Source: Bin87 sp034428455
GTDB lineage: Bacteria > Chloroflexota > Dehalococcoidia > Lucifugimonadales > UBA3495
Assembly: GCA_034428455.1 (NCBI GenBank)
Contig: DAOUHZ010000152.1
Location: 10,342 to 74,341 of the forward strand
Length of the DNA: 64,000 bases
Direction of reading: 5' to 3'
Position 1 is the stretch's first letter. Each line of letters begins with the position of its first letter. This document shows positions 55,755 to 63,303 of the stretch, in pieces. A program made the position numbers and the translations under genes. The notes beneath the pieces are model-generated. The model was given only the letters and a program-made list of their open reading frames with translations. It had not been told where the DNA came from and ran no database searches.

Positions 55755-55994
55755 ATGGACCCGCAAACCTACGCGCTGATCGGCATTTCCGTCACTCTTG
55801 TACTCGCGATGCTGGCCGGCGCCTTCGCGCTCGGCAAGCTGTTCCAGCGTGTCGATACGCTGACGGCCGAAGTTAGGCAACTGTCGGCGGACGTTCGACG
55901 AACCAACGAGATCGTCATCGACTTGGCGAACCATCGCCACGACGTTGACGGCAACATCTTGTTCACGGTGCCCGGCAGCGGCGATGATGATTAG
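55755..55994 (+). CDS. Small membrane-anchored coiled-coil protein (copy 1)
   Basis: A 79-residue protein: MDPQTYALIGISVTLVLAML then AGAFALGKL forms one membrane span, followed by a coiled coil (LFQRVDTLTAEVRQLSADVR) and a conserved tail LANHRHDVDGNILFTVPGSGDDD. The neighbour at 56065 is a close duplicate. The conserved NHRHDVDGN stretch, rich in His and Asp, may bind a metal; this is a guess. No recognised family. Confidence 0.7.
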   Translation: MDPQTYALIGISVTLVLAMLAGAFALGKLFQRVDTLTAEVRQLSADVRRTNEIVIDLANHRHDVDGNILFTVPGSGDDD

Positions 55995-56064
55995 GCCAGA
56001 TGAACAAACGCAAGGCTAACGCCACCGCTAACCTATCGGCCAGAACCACGATGGCAGGCATCCT

Positions 56065-56343
56065 GTGGACCCGCAAACCTACGCGCTGATCGGCGTTTCC
56101 ATTACGCTTGGACTTTTCCTGCTGGGCGGAGCTTTCGGGCTGGGCAGGCTGTTCCAGCGTGTAGAGTCGCTGGACCGGCGCGTGGATACGCTGTCGGACG
56201 ATGTCAGACAACTGACTACCGAAGTTCGGAAATTGACCGGCGAAGTTCGACGAACCAACGAGACCGTCGTGGCCCTGGCAAACCACCGGCACGACGTCGA
56301 TGGCAACACCGTGTTCACCGTGCCAGGCGGCGACGACGATTAG
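56065..56343 (+). CDS. Small membrane-anchored coiled-coil protein (copy 2)
   Basis: A 92-residue duplicate of the 55755 gene with the same N-terminal MDPQTYALIG and the same tail LANHRHDVDGN then TVFTVPGGDDD, but about 13 extra residues in the coil (LDRRVDTLSDDVRQLTTEVR), roughly two extra heptads. The start codon is GTG where copy 1 has ATG. Upstream sequence (accacgatggcaggcatcct) also matches copy 1, so the unit duplicated is about 310 bases. Confidence 0.68.
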   Translation: MDPQTYALIGVSITLGLFLLGGAFGLGRLFQRVESLDRRVDTLSDDVRQLTTEVRKLTGEVRRTNETVVALANHRHDVDGNTVFTVPGGDDD

Positions 56344-56430
56344 GCCATCAGCATTCCGACCGTTGGCGTAAGCGCTCAAACGGCCATTGGCTTTTCTCGC
56401 GCCAATGGCCGTTATTGCTACACTCTCAGC

Positions 56431-57828
56431 CTACACTGGTGGCCGCAGGTTGTGCTCCGTTGCCCGCTCATAGGCGTCGCCCACTTGCACCAGCAGCGGC
56501 TCCGCCAGATGCTTGCCGATGAACTGGATGCTCAGCGGCAATCCCTCGTTGTTCAGCCCGGCCGGCAGCGAGATTGTCGGCGCGCCGTTGAAATCGTAGG
56601 GTATGGTGAACCGTCCCCACGTCCACTCATCCTCGCTCATGGGACCGTACAGTTCCTCCGGCGTGACCCGTCCCGGCGGGGTGGTCATTGACGGACAGAC
56701 CAATACGTCAATGTCTTCAAATATCCCCGCAAGGATGCCGTTGCACGCCAGCCGCACCTGATTGGCCGCAGCAAACTCGGCCCCACTGTATCCGGTTCCC
56801 TTCTCCAGCCAGCCTCGGAACCAGGGGCCATACTCATCGGCCCGCGATGGATAGGTTTCCCGGTGCGCCGCCGCAGCTTCCGCAGAGCACAGCACGCCCC
56901 AGGCGCGGGAAAAGGGCAGGGTATCCGGCATCTCCACGGACACCAGTTGCGCTCCCATGCTTTCCAGCAATCGAGCGCCGGCCAACGCCACTTCTGCGAC
57001 ATCTGGGTCCACGTCGTCGCCGATGTAACGTTCGTCAACGCCGACGCGGATGTCTTCGACACCCCGGCCCAGTCCCGACAGCATGGCGGGAACGCGAGCA
57101 TGGAGCGACGTCGGATCGTTGGGATCGTGGCCCGCCAAGGCTTGCAGCATGATGCCGGCGTCCGCTGCGCTGCGGGTCATGGGACCCACGTGGTCCAGCG
57201 ACTCCGCCAGCGCCAGCACTCCGTAACGGCTCACTCGACCCCAGGTCGGCTTGATCCCCACCGTGCCGCACGCCGCCGCCGGAAAGCGGATCGACCCGCC
57301 GGTGTCGCTGCCCAGCGAGCCGTAGCAAAGACCCGCCGCCGTGGCCACTCCCGAGCCGCTGGACGACGCGCCGGCCCAACGATCCGCGCCCCACGGGTTG
57401 ATCGGGATGTCGAAAGCCGGATTGTAACCCGCCATCGCCCCCTCGGTGAGGTTCAGCTTGCCCAGGATCACCGCTCCGGCGTCGTTCAGCTTGCGCACCA
57501 CCGTCGCATCGAAATCGGGCACGAAGTCCCGCAGGACCTGGGCGCCGCCCATGGTAGCGACGCCGGTGGTGAAACACAGGTCCTTCACCGCAATGGGCAC
57601 GCCGTGCAATGAACCACGGTATCTTCCGGCAGCGATTTCAGCTTCTGCCGTCCGCGCCGCCGCCATCGCCGGCTCGGCCACGACGGCGGCGTAGCTCTTC
57701 AACTTGCCGTCCAGCGCGGCGATGCGATCCAGTTGGGCCTCGGTCAGTTCAACGGGAGAGATTTCCCGCGACCTGATCCTCTCCGCAACCTCGGTGATAG
57801 TCTGGTAGTGCAGCGGCGTGTCGGCCAT
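56431..57828 (-). CDS. Amidase (amidase signature family)
   Basis: A 465-residue Ser-cisSer-Lys amidase. The catalytic K82 is in GVPIAVKDLCFTTG, the cis-serine S155 in WAGASSSGSGVATAAG, and the nucleophile S179 in GSDTGGSIRFPAAACG. The C-terminal half has LVCPSMTTPPGRVTPEELYG and NGAPTISLPAGLNNEGLPLSIQFIGKHLAEPLLVQVG. AAGGAGCC precedes the ATG. Absence of gatB/gatC neighbours argues against GatA; it is probably a catabolic amidase of unknown substrate. A VOC gene lies upstream. Confidence 0.93.
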   Translation of the reverse strand: MADTPLHYQTITEVAERIRSREISPVELTEAQLDRIAALDGKLKSYAAVVAEPAMAAARTAEAEIAAGRYRGSLHGVPIAVKDLCFTTGVATMGGAQVLRDFVPDFDATVVRKLNDAGAVILGKLNLTEGAMAGYNPAFDIPINPWGADRWAGASSSGSGVATAAGLCYGSLGSDTGGSIRFPAAACGTVGIKPTWGRVSRYGVLALAESLDHVGPMTRSAADAGIMLQALAGHDPNDPTSLHARVPAMLSGLGRGVEDIRVGVDERYIGDDVDPDVAEVALAGARLLESMGAQLVSVEMPDTLPFSRAWGVLCSAEAAAAHRETYPSRADEYGPWFRGWLEKGTGYSGAEFAAANQVRLACNGILAGIFEDIDVLVCPSMTTPPGRVTPEELYGPMSEDEWTWGRFTIPYDFNGAPTISLPAGLNNEGLPLSIQFIGKHLAEPLLVQVGDAYERATEHNLRPPV

Positions 57829-57845
57829 GACATGGCTCCTTCAGG

Positions 57846-58241
57846 CTATGGTGCCGGTTGCACCAGCTCGATCAGCACGTCATCCGGCCCTTCGATATAC
57901 GACAGCTTGGAGCCGGTGGGCGTCTCGGTGATGGGCAGCACCGTGCGGATGCCGGCAGCGGTCAACCGCTCCATCTCCGCCTCGATATCCTCCACGTCGA
58001 ACCCGAAATGCTCCAACCCCAGCCGATTCAGCTCGGCGACCGCGCGCTCGTCGGACGACCCGGGAGGCTTGGACGAAACGTTGAGCCTGCACGCCCCGCC
58101 CATCTCCATGCCGATGGTGATGGTGCGCGGCATCACCTCCCGTTCGGAAACGATGCGCGCGTTGAAGTGCTTCTCGTACCACGCCGCCGTGGCGTGCGGA
58201 TCCGCGGCGCGGATGTGTACGTGGTTGATGCGGTATTCCAT
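57846..58241 (-). CDS. VOC (glyoxalase/dioxygenase) family protein
   Basis: A 131-residue vicinal-oxygen-chelate protein. It has INHVHIRAADPHATAAWYEKHFNARIV, the CRLNVSSKP strand, HFGFDVEDIEAEMERLTAAGIRTVLPI and the C-terminal KLSYIEGPDDVLIELVQ. The metal ligands would be H9 (or H11), H95-like GLEHFGF and the C-terminal E of LIELV. The substrate is unknown. It lies 17 bases upstream of the amidase gene (on the - strand), so the two may act together. Confidence 0.88.
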   Translation of the reverse strand: MEYRINHVHIRAADPHATAAWYEKHFNARIVSEREVMPRTITIGMEMGGACRLNVSSKPPGSSDERAVAELNRLGLEHFGFDVEDIEAEMERLTAAGIRTVLPITETPTGSKLSYIEGPDDVLIELVQPAP

Positions 58242-58254
58242 GTTTGGCCTCCCT

Positions 58255-58653
58255 TCAGGCGTCGCGTTGGTAGATGGTTAGCATGGATTCGATGAATGCT
58301 TGCGCTTGTTCCCAAGCACCTGCGTATGCAGTGGCGTCCAGATTCCCACGATCTGCGTGGATATGAAGCCGGTCGGCACCCTGCCAATATCTCATCAAAT
58401 CGCGGGCTTCGTCTTCGTCCGTGGAGAGCGCTCGTAGCACATTGACCTTACCGCCGATTGTGCCGGGATTGGAGCCGCGTTGGTTGGATATGGCATTAAT
58501 GCACTGCTTGGCCGCTTCATAGAGCAATGCCCCGCCGCAATCGACGTCGGCATCCCTTTGGAGCAATGCCTCTGCTTGCCTTCGGTAATTCCTGGCTCTG
58601 GCCTCGTGCCGGATGGCCCGCTCTCGGTACACCCCAAGAGTGTTATTCGTCAT
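58255..58653 (-). CDS. PaREP1/HEPN-like protein
   Basis: A 132-residue helical protein with family features: QAEALLQRDADVDCGGALLYEAAKQCINAISNQRG (equivalent to the GDxxQAxEKxWGA region), and ADRLHIHADRGNLDATAYAGAWEQAQAFIE, where LHIHAD stands at the LHGNFYE position. It is the second gene of a pair, overlapping the 58643 gene by 11 bases. No catalytic motif is clear. It is one of eight such genes in the window. Confidence 0.6.
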   Translation of the reverse strand: MTNNTLGVYRERAIRHEARARNYRRQAEALLQRDADVDCGGALLYEAAKQCINAISNQRGSNPGTIGGKVNVLRALSTDEDEARDLMRYWQGADRLHIHADRGNLDATAYAGAWEQAQAFIESMLTIYQRDA

Positions 58654-59005
58654 TAAGGCACTCGCGGATGAATTGCTCAGCCGTCTCGTATGCGAGATCC
58701 AGTTGGTAATCCTCCAGGACCTCCATCTCGGCGTGGTCTTTCAACAATGCTCCCGGCGAGATTCCGCTACGGTAATATAGTTTGCGAACGGAGCCGTCAG
58801 CTTCCAGCGCTTTGGCGATTTCCAGCAAACCGCCAAAGTCCAGCCCCTTATATTTCAGGCCTTTTGCCTGGGCCAGCGCGGCAAACGTGGCCTGCGTCGC
58901 CGTCCACATCAGCGCTGCGGCCTTGACATGGTTGCCGGCCGCCTGCTCACGCTTGGATGCGTCCACGTATTCCAGAGCCGTCTGGCCCATTTCCCGCGCG
59001 CTCAT
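58643..59005 (-). CDS. PaREP1/HEPN-like protein
   Basis: A 120-residue helical protein: REQAAGNHVKAAALMWTATQATFAALAQAKG, then VRKLYYRSGISPGALLKDHA and YQLDLAYETAEQFIRECL. The start MSAREMGQTAL (59005) lies 50 bases after a TGCTATAAT promoter; the longer frame to 59056 is unlikely. It overlaps the 58255 gene, making a two-gene unit of divergent paralogues. The shared plan (helix, KxWxAT-like helix, YYxS loop, C-terminal helix) supports the assignment. Confidence 0.6.
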   Translation of the reverse strand: MSAREMGQTALEYVDASKREQAAGNHVKAAALMWTATQATFAALAQAKGLKYKGLDFGGLLEIAKALEADGSVRKLYYRSGISPGALLKDHAEMEVLEDYQLDLAYETAEQFIRECLNDE

Positions 59006-59054
59006 CTGATCCCCCGCGAATTTCCGTGAGCGTGTGCTCCACGTGCTGCCGCGC

Positions 59055-59063
59055 ATTATAGCA
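59055..59063 (-). promoter_or_regulatory. Extended -10 promoter of the HEPN-like gene pair
   Basis: TGCTATAAT on the - strand, a perfect extended -10, about 43 bases before the predicted start of the 59005 gene. It lies back to back with the promoter of the NIPSNAP gene (59094). Confidence 0.6.
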
Positions 59064-59093
59064 GCGCCGTCGGTTGCCCCCGTTCGGCCCCGT

Positions 59094-59102
59094 TGCTACA
59101 CT
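59094..59102 (+). promoter_or_regulatory. Promoter of the NIPSNAP gene
   Basis: TGCTACACT as extended -10; TTGCCC lies 17 bases before the TACACT hexamer (59074-59079). The predicted start near 59109 gives a leader of about 50 bases before the ATG at 59159. Confidence 0.5.
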
Positions 59103-59158
59103 TGGCTTGTCTCGACCATGAAACACAAGACGACAAGCACAACCTTAAGGAGAGAATC

Positions 59159-59776
59159 ATGATCTACGAAGTCCGCACCTATGACCTCAAGCCCGGCGCC
59201 GTACCCCAGGCCGAGGAAGCCTTCGCCGAGGCGCTGCCCCACCGCGAGAAGTACTCGCCCATCGCCGCCTTCTGGCACACCGAAATCGGCCCGCTGAACC
59301 AGATCATCCACGTCTGGGGCTATGAGAGCATCGACGAGCGCAACCGCATCCGCGCCGAGGCGTCCCAGGACCCCAACTGGCCGCCCAAGATCACCCCGGG
59401 CAACATCCTCAACATGAACGCCGAGATCTGGAACCCCGCCCCCTTCATGCGCCCCATGGGCGGCGACCAGGCTCTGGGCAACATCTACGAGATGCGCGTC
59501 TACACCTACGAGAACGGCTCCATGCCCGAACTGCTGCGCCGCTGGGAAGAGTCCCTCCCCTACCGCGAGGAGTTCTCCCCCCTGGCCGCCGGCATGTACA
59601 CCGAGTTCGGCGACCTGAACAAGTGGATGCACGTCTGGCCCTACCAGGACCTGAACCACCGCGCCGAGGTCCGCGCTGCCGCCAGCAAGATCCCGCAGTG
59701 GCCCTCCGGCGTCCCCGGCCGCGTCAGCCAGGAAAACAAGATCATGATCCCCGCCAGCTTCTCGCCGATGCACTGA
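59159..59776 (+). CDS. Double NIPSNAP-domain protein
   Basis: A 205-residue protein with two NIPSNAP-type (dimeric alpha/beta barrel) domains. Domain 1 (about 1-100): IYEVRTYDLKPGAVPQAEEAFAEALPHREKYSP, FWHTEIGPLNQIIHVWGYES. Domain 2 (about 104-205): IYEMRVYTYENGSMPELLRRWEESLPYREEFSP, YTEFGDLNKWMHVWPYQD. The two halves align without gaps, so the gene is an internal duplication. AAGGAGAG precedes the ATG. NIPSNAP domains occur in membrane trafficking and in bacterial aromatic or lipid metabolism; the ligand here is unknown. Confidence 0.9.
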   Translation: MIYEVRTYDLKPGAVPQAEEAFAEALPHREKYSPIAAFWHTEIGPLNQIIHVWGYESIDERNRIRAEASQDPNWPPKITPGNILNMNAEIWNPAPFMRPMGGDQALGNIYEMRVYTYENGSMPELLRRWEESLPYREEFSPLAAGMYTEFGDLNKWMHVWPYQDLNHRAEVRAAASKIPQWPSGVPGRVSQENKIMIPASFSPMH

Positions 59777-59786
59777 TCCCGAGGAT

Positions 59787-59814
59787 GTAGGGGCGAATGG
59801 CTATTCGCCCCTAC
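59787..59814. repeat. GGGGCG-type hairpin, family E, copy 4
   Basis: gtaggggcgaat, loop ggct, attcgcccctac: a perfect 12-base stem, 10 bases behind the NIPSNAP gene. It has no T-run. This fourth copy shows the motif is recurrent at 3' ends of genes in this genome. Confidence 0.75.
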
Positions 59815-59834
59815 GCCCAATGGTGATGAGGATA

Positions 59835-60650
59835 ATGGGAAAGAGGTCATTCAAACGCACAATCGGCATCGACTACTCGGGAGCGAAGAAGCCGGTGGTT
59901 ACACCTAAGGATAAGAAAGGAGATGATGCGTTGGCCGTCTATTTTGCGGATGGCGACGCCCCTCCCCGAATAGCCTGTCCGCGAGAAGGGTCGTGGACTC
60001 GTAGGAAGATTGCTGAATGGTTAGTTGACGAGCTCCAGAAAAAGGACACCCCAACTCTAGTGGGTATTGACCATGCGTTTTCGTTCCCAAAGGATTATTT
60101 CCAGAAGTACAACAATCTACTCGGGCCCAGCTGGGACAATTTCCTCGATGATTTCGTGAGGTACTGGCCTACCCACAAAGACGATGCGCTCGTGAAAGAT
60201 ATACGCGAAAACAGTGGCAAGATGCGCTGTGGCGAAACCAGCTGGCTTCGGCTGACCGACAAGCTTTCAGGTTCGGCCAAGTCGGTTTTTCATTTTGGTA
60301 TCCCAGGCCAAGTAGCTCCTGCTACCCACGCGGGGCTTCCATGGTTGCGGTGCATCCGTAGGAAATTGGGAGACGAAGTCCACTTTTGGCCATTCGATGG
60401 GTGGGACATTCCCCAAGGCAAATCAGCTATTGTGGAGGTGTACCCTGCCCTCTGGAAGTGGCGGTTCGAACGAGGCGACATGACCGGACACCAGCATGAT
60501 GCCTATAGCGTCGCGGGATGGTTGTCTCATGCGGACCGTAAGGGTTTCCTCGCGCAGTACTTCAAACCTGAGCTGTCGCCCCAAGAATGTAGTTGGGCCC
60601 AAACGGAAGGTTGGATACTTGGGGTGTTAGGTTATATCCGTTTTGACTAA
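59835..60650 (+). CDS. DUF429-like protein with RNase H-like fold, AT-rich
   Basis: A 271-residue protein of unknown function. It has TIGIDYSGAKKP (first Asp), LVGIDHAFSFPKDYF (second Asp), FHFGIPGQVAPATHAGLPWLRCIR, VHFWPFDGW, AIVEVYPALWKWRF (Glu) and HQHDAYSVAGWL (last Asp). The DxxG strand, GID, VEVYP, HDA order resembles DUF429/RNase H-like nucleases, but I cannot place it firmly. Composition is clearly more AT-rich than its neighbours, hinting at recent transfer. The ATG at 59835 was chosen because GAGG lies just upstream; 59820 is possible. Confidence 0.65.
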   Translation: MGKRSFKRTIGIDYSGAKKPVVTPKDKKGDDALAVYFADGDAPPRIACPREGSWTRRKIAEWLVDELQKKDTPTLVGIDHAFSFPKDYFQKYNNLLGPSWDNFLDDFVRYWPTHKDDALVKDIRENSGKMRCGETSWLRLTDKLSGSAKSVFHFGIPGQVAPATHAGLPWLRCIRRKLGDEVHFWPFDGWDIPQGKSAIVEVYPALWKWRFERGDMTGHQHDAYSVAGWLSHADRKGFLAQYFKPELSPQECSWAQTEGWILGVLGYIRFD

Positions 60651-60689
60651 GGTCGAAGTGACGCGTGTAGTTTCGGGTAGGGATTTCGA

Positions 60690-61085
60690 ATGCTAACCAC
60701 CGACCGCGTACCCACCATCTTCGCCGACGCCCGCAGCCTCCACGCCGACGCGCTGCGGCTGCTGGAGGCCGGAGACATCCGCGACGCCGCAGGAATGGCG
60801 TGGCAAGCCACCAAGCGGGCGACCGATGGCTTGATCTTGGCGCGGACGGGAAGCGAACCGGTAATCTCTTCCGATACCGTGATAGGGCTGGCAAGACTCG
60901 CCACGGAGGACTACGCTGTCCGCTCTCTGCGCAAACGTTATCACATCAAGCAGGGATATTTGTATGGAACCTGTTTTCTCCTGGACTTCTGCGTGCCGTT
61001 GGATATGGCGCATCAGTGCATCCGCCAGACCGCCGACTACATCAACGACGCTGAGCGACTAGCCGGCTATTCCAACGGCGCGTGA
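60690..61085 (+). CDS. PaREP1/HEPN-like protein (tandem copy 1)
   Basis: A 131-residue helical protein: ARSLHADALRLLEAGDIRDAAGMAWQATKRATDGLILARTG, YHIKQGYLYGTCFLLDFCVP, IRQTADYINDAERLAGYSNGA. The LEAGDIRDAAxxAWxATKRAT region corresponds to the GDxxQAxEKxWGAV motif of the 41475 family, and LYGTCF to LHGNFY. A close paralogue starts 21 bases after its stop. The ATG has no clear ribosome-binding site. Function unknown. Confidence 0.6.
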   Translation: MLTTDRVPTIFADARSLHADALRLLEAGDIRDAAGMAWQATKRATDGLILARTGSEPVISSDTVIGLARLATEDYAVRSLRKRYHIKQGYLYGTCFLLDFCVPLDMAHQCIRQTADYINDAERLAGYSNGA

Positions 61086-61106
61086 ACTGATAGGAGCTGA
61101 TACCCG

Positions 61107-61505
61107 ATGACAACCACCACCGACCGCATATCCGCCGTCTTCGCCGACGCCCGCGCCCTCCACGCCGACGCGCTGCGGCTGCTGGAGGCCGGCGACATCC
61201 GCGACGCTGCCGAAAAGGCCTGGTGCGCCACCAAGCGCGCCACTGACGCCCTCATACTGGCCCGCACGGGCACGGAACCGGAAATATCTTCCGATACGGC
61301 CAGAGGGCTGGTTAGGCTGGCTACGGAAGACCAGGTATTCCGTGCCATGCGACGGCGCTATCATTCCCGACAAAGCACGCTGCATGGCGACTGCTTCTAC
61401 TTGGGGCTCTGCGAGCCTATTGACGATACTGAACGCCGCATTCGTCGGACCGCCGACTACATCAGCGACGCCGAGCGATTAGCCGGCTATTCCAACAGCG
61501 CCTGA
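61107..61505 (+). CDS. PaREP1/HEPN-like protein (tandem copy 2)
   Basis: A 132-residue paralogue of the preceding gene: ARALHADALRLLEAGDIRDAAEKAWCATKRATDALILARTG, YHSRQSTLHGDCFYLGLCEP, IRRTADYISDAERLAGYSNSA. LHGDCFY matches the LHGNFYE motif of the 41475-43287 array more closely than copy 1. TAGGAG stands about ten bases before the ATG. The DNA of the 5' third is nearly identical between the copies (e.g. ccacgccgacgcgctgcgg), so the duplication is recent. Confidence 0.62.
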   Translation: MTTTTDRISAVFADARALHADALRLLEAGDIRDAAEKAWCATKRATDALILARTGTEPEISSDTARGLVRLATEDQVFRAMRRRYHSRQSTLHGDCFYLGLCEPIDDTERRIRRTADYISDAERLAGYSNSA

Positions 61506-61524
61506 CTGAAAAGGAACGCCAACC

Positions 61525-62541
61525 ATGAAACTCCTGACCTACGACAACGGCAACGGCCCCCGCTGTGGCGTCCTCCGGGATGACGCGGTGGTGGACGTGG
61601 CTGCCCTGATCGGCTCCGACCGGCCGCTGGCCGACGTGCGCGCCCTGCTGGACACCGGTGACGGCGCAGTAGATCGCGTGGGCGACGCGCTGGCCGGGAG
61701 CGTCGCCGCACCCACCGTGGCCCTGGCCGACGTGCGCCTCCGGGCCCCAATCCTCCAACCGCCCACGGTGCGCGACTACATCGTCTACGAGGAGCACGCC
61801 ACGTCCCAGGGCACCCGCCAGATCGATCCGGTCTGGTACCGCATGCCCGTGTTCTACTTCTCCAACCCGCTGGTCATCTACGGACCCGACGAGGACGTGC
61901 CGTATCCTGCCGCCTCCGAGCAGCTGGACTACGAGCTGGAAATCGGCTGCATCGTCGGCAAAGCCGGAACCAACGTGGTGGCCTCCGAGGCGCTGCAATA
62001 CATCGCCGGCTTCTGCATTTTCAACGACTGGAGCGCGCGCGATTTGCAGTTCGACGAGATGACCTTCGGCCTCGGCCCCGCCAAGGGCAAGGACTCGGCA
62101 TCGTCCATCGGCCCCTGGGTGGTCACCACCGACGAGATGATGCCCCACATCAAGGACGGCCGGCTGGACCTCAAGGCTCACGTCCGGGTCAACGGCGACG
62201 ACTGGCTCCGCGACAGCGAGACCATCAACGCGTGGTACAGCTGGGGCGAGATCATCCAGCGCGCCGCCAAAGACAGTCGCATCGCTCCCGGCGACGTCAT
62301 CGGCAGCGGCACCGTCGGCGGCGGTTCCGTCCGCGAGTCCATCCGCAAGGGCTACGAGACCTCCCGCTGGCTGGAACCGGGCGACACCGTAGAGCTGGAG
62401 GTCGAGAACATCGGCGTCCTCCGCAACACCCTGGCCCCCAGGGTCGGCGTCGACCCCAACTACCCGTACCTGCCCAACAGCCCGACGGCCACGCCGGAGC
62501 GCGGCACGGCCCGCGACTACCGCTACGAGCGCACGCGGTAG
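61525..62541 (+). CDS. Fumarylacetoacetate hydrolase family protein
   Basis: A 338-residue FAH-family protein, which hydrolyses or decarboxylates 2-oxo/enol acids using a divalent metal. Features: RLRAPILQPPTVRDYIVYEEHA (N-terminal linker), LDYELEIGCIVGKAGTNV with the metal ligands E, FCIFNDWSARDLQ (Asp), KGKDSASSIGPWVVTTDE (Lys and the SxGPW strand), GDVIGSGTVGGGS and RWLEPGDTVELEVENIGVLRNTL. The substrate is unknown; homologues act on aromatic catabolites. AAAAGGAACG stands upstream of the ATG. Confidence 0.92.
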   Translation: MKLLTYDNGNGPRCGVLRDDAVVDVAALIGSDRPLADVRALLDTGDGAVDRVGDALAGSVAAPTVALADVRLRAPILQPPTVRDYIVYEEHATSQGTRQIDPVWYRMPVFYFSNPLVIYGPDEDVPYPAASEQLDYELEIGCIVGKAGTNVVASEALQYIAGFCIFNDWSARDLQFDEMTFGLGPAKGKDSASSIGPWVVTTDEMMPHIKDGRLDLKAHVRVNGDDWLRDSETINAWYSWGEIIQRAAKDSRIAPGDVIGSGTVGGGSVRESIRKGYETSRWLEPGDTVELEVENIGVLRNTLAPRVGVDPNYPYLPNSPTATPERGTARDYRYERTR

Positions 62542-62547
62542 ATCGGC

Positions 62548-62553
62548 TACAAT
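62548..62553 (+). promoter_or_regulatory. Candidate -10 box for a leaderless mRNA
   Basis: TACAAT ends six bases before the ATG at 62560, so transcription would begin at the start codon. No TG extension and no clear -35; moderate to weak candidate. Confidence 0.35.
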
Positions 62554-62559
62554 AGTTGC

Positions 62560-63303
62560 ATGACTACAATCAGGGACATCGCCGACTTCGTCCGCATCAT
62601 CAACGAGCAGCCCGAGTGGAACGACACCATCCGGGGAATATTGCTCGGCCGCGAACTGCTGGAACTACCCCAGCGGTTCGCCGAATTCGTGCGGGTGACG
62701 GAGGAGAACAACCGGCTCGTGGCCGAACGCTTGAGCCGGTTGGATTCAAACGTCGCCCTACTCCAGACCGACATGTCAGAACTCCAGACCGACATGTCAG
62801 ACATGAAGGATTGGCGAACGGAAACCACCCAGCGGCTGGATCGCATCGAAGGCCGGTTGGGCAACTTGGAAGGGGCGGAGGCTGAAAGGCGGGTACACAG
62901 CGACATCGTGAATATAGCCAGTCGCAGTCTGGGGCTTACACGCGCTCGTATCATTCAAAGCTGGATTGTCGCCAGGTCACCGGAATTTCAGGAACTTATT
63001 AACGACGCCGAAGACCAGAACGTCATCACCGAGGAACAGGGAGACCACCTGGAACGGGCCGATGTCATCCTCGCAGCTCACCGCCGTAGCGACCGGCAGG
63101 CAGTTCATGCAGTGGCCGAAGTGTCGATAAACGTCGCCGACTACGACATCACACGAGCCAGGGAACGGGCGGATACACTGTCCGTAATCATGGGTACGCC
63201 GGCCCTTGCCTTGACGGTCGGCGGCAACATCGGTCCCGCCCAACAGGAGCTTGCCGACAGCCTCGGCGTGGCGACCATTATCACGCCGAGGCTGGCAATC
63301 TAA
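62560..63303 (+). CDS. Coiled-coil protein with PD-(D/E)XK-like C-terminal domain
   Basis: A 247-residue protein. Residues 45-105 form a coiled coil (VTEENNRLVAERLSRLDSNV, then TTQRLDRIEGRLGNLEGAEA) with a 21-base DNA repeat encoding LQTDMSE/LQTDMSD. The C-terminal part (FQELINDAEDQNVITEEQ then VAEVSINVADYDITRARERA) matches the 24881 protein and has the strand-helix-strand plan of degenerate PD-(D/E)XK-like domains. Widespread coiled-coil proteins of this plan occur in cyanobacteria and Chloroflexota; role unknown. The stop overlaps that of the convergent nitroreductase gene by four bases. Confidence 0.6.
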   Translation: MTTIRDIADFVRIINEQPEWNDTIRGILLGRELLELPQRFAEFVRVTEENNRLVAERLSRLDSNVALLQTDMSELQTDMSDMKDWRTETTQRLDRIEGRLGNLEGAEAERRVHSDIVNIASRSLGLTRARIIQSWIVARSPEFQELINDAEDQNVITEEQGDHLERADVILAAHRRSDRQAVHAVAEVSINVADYDITRARERADTLSVIMGTPALALTVGGNIGPAQQELADSLGVATIITPRLAI

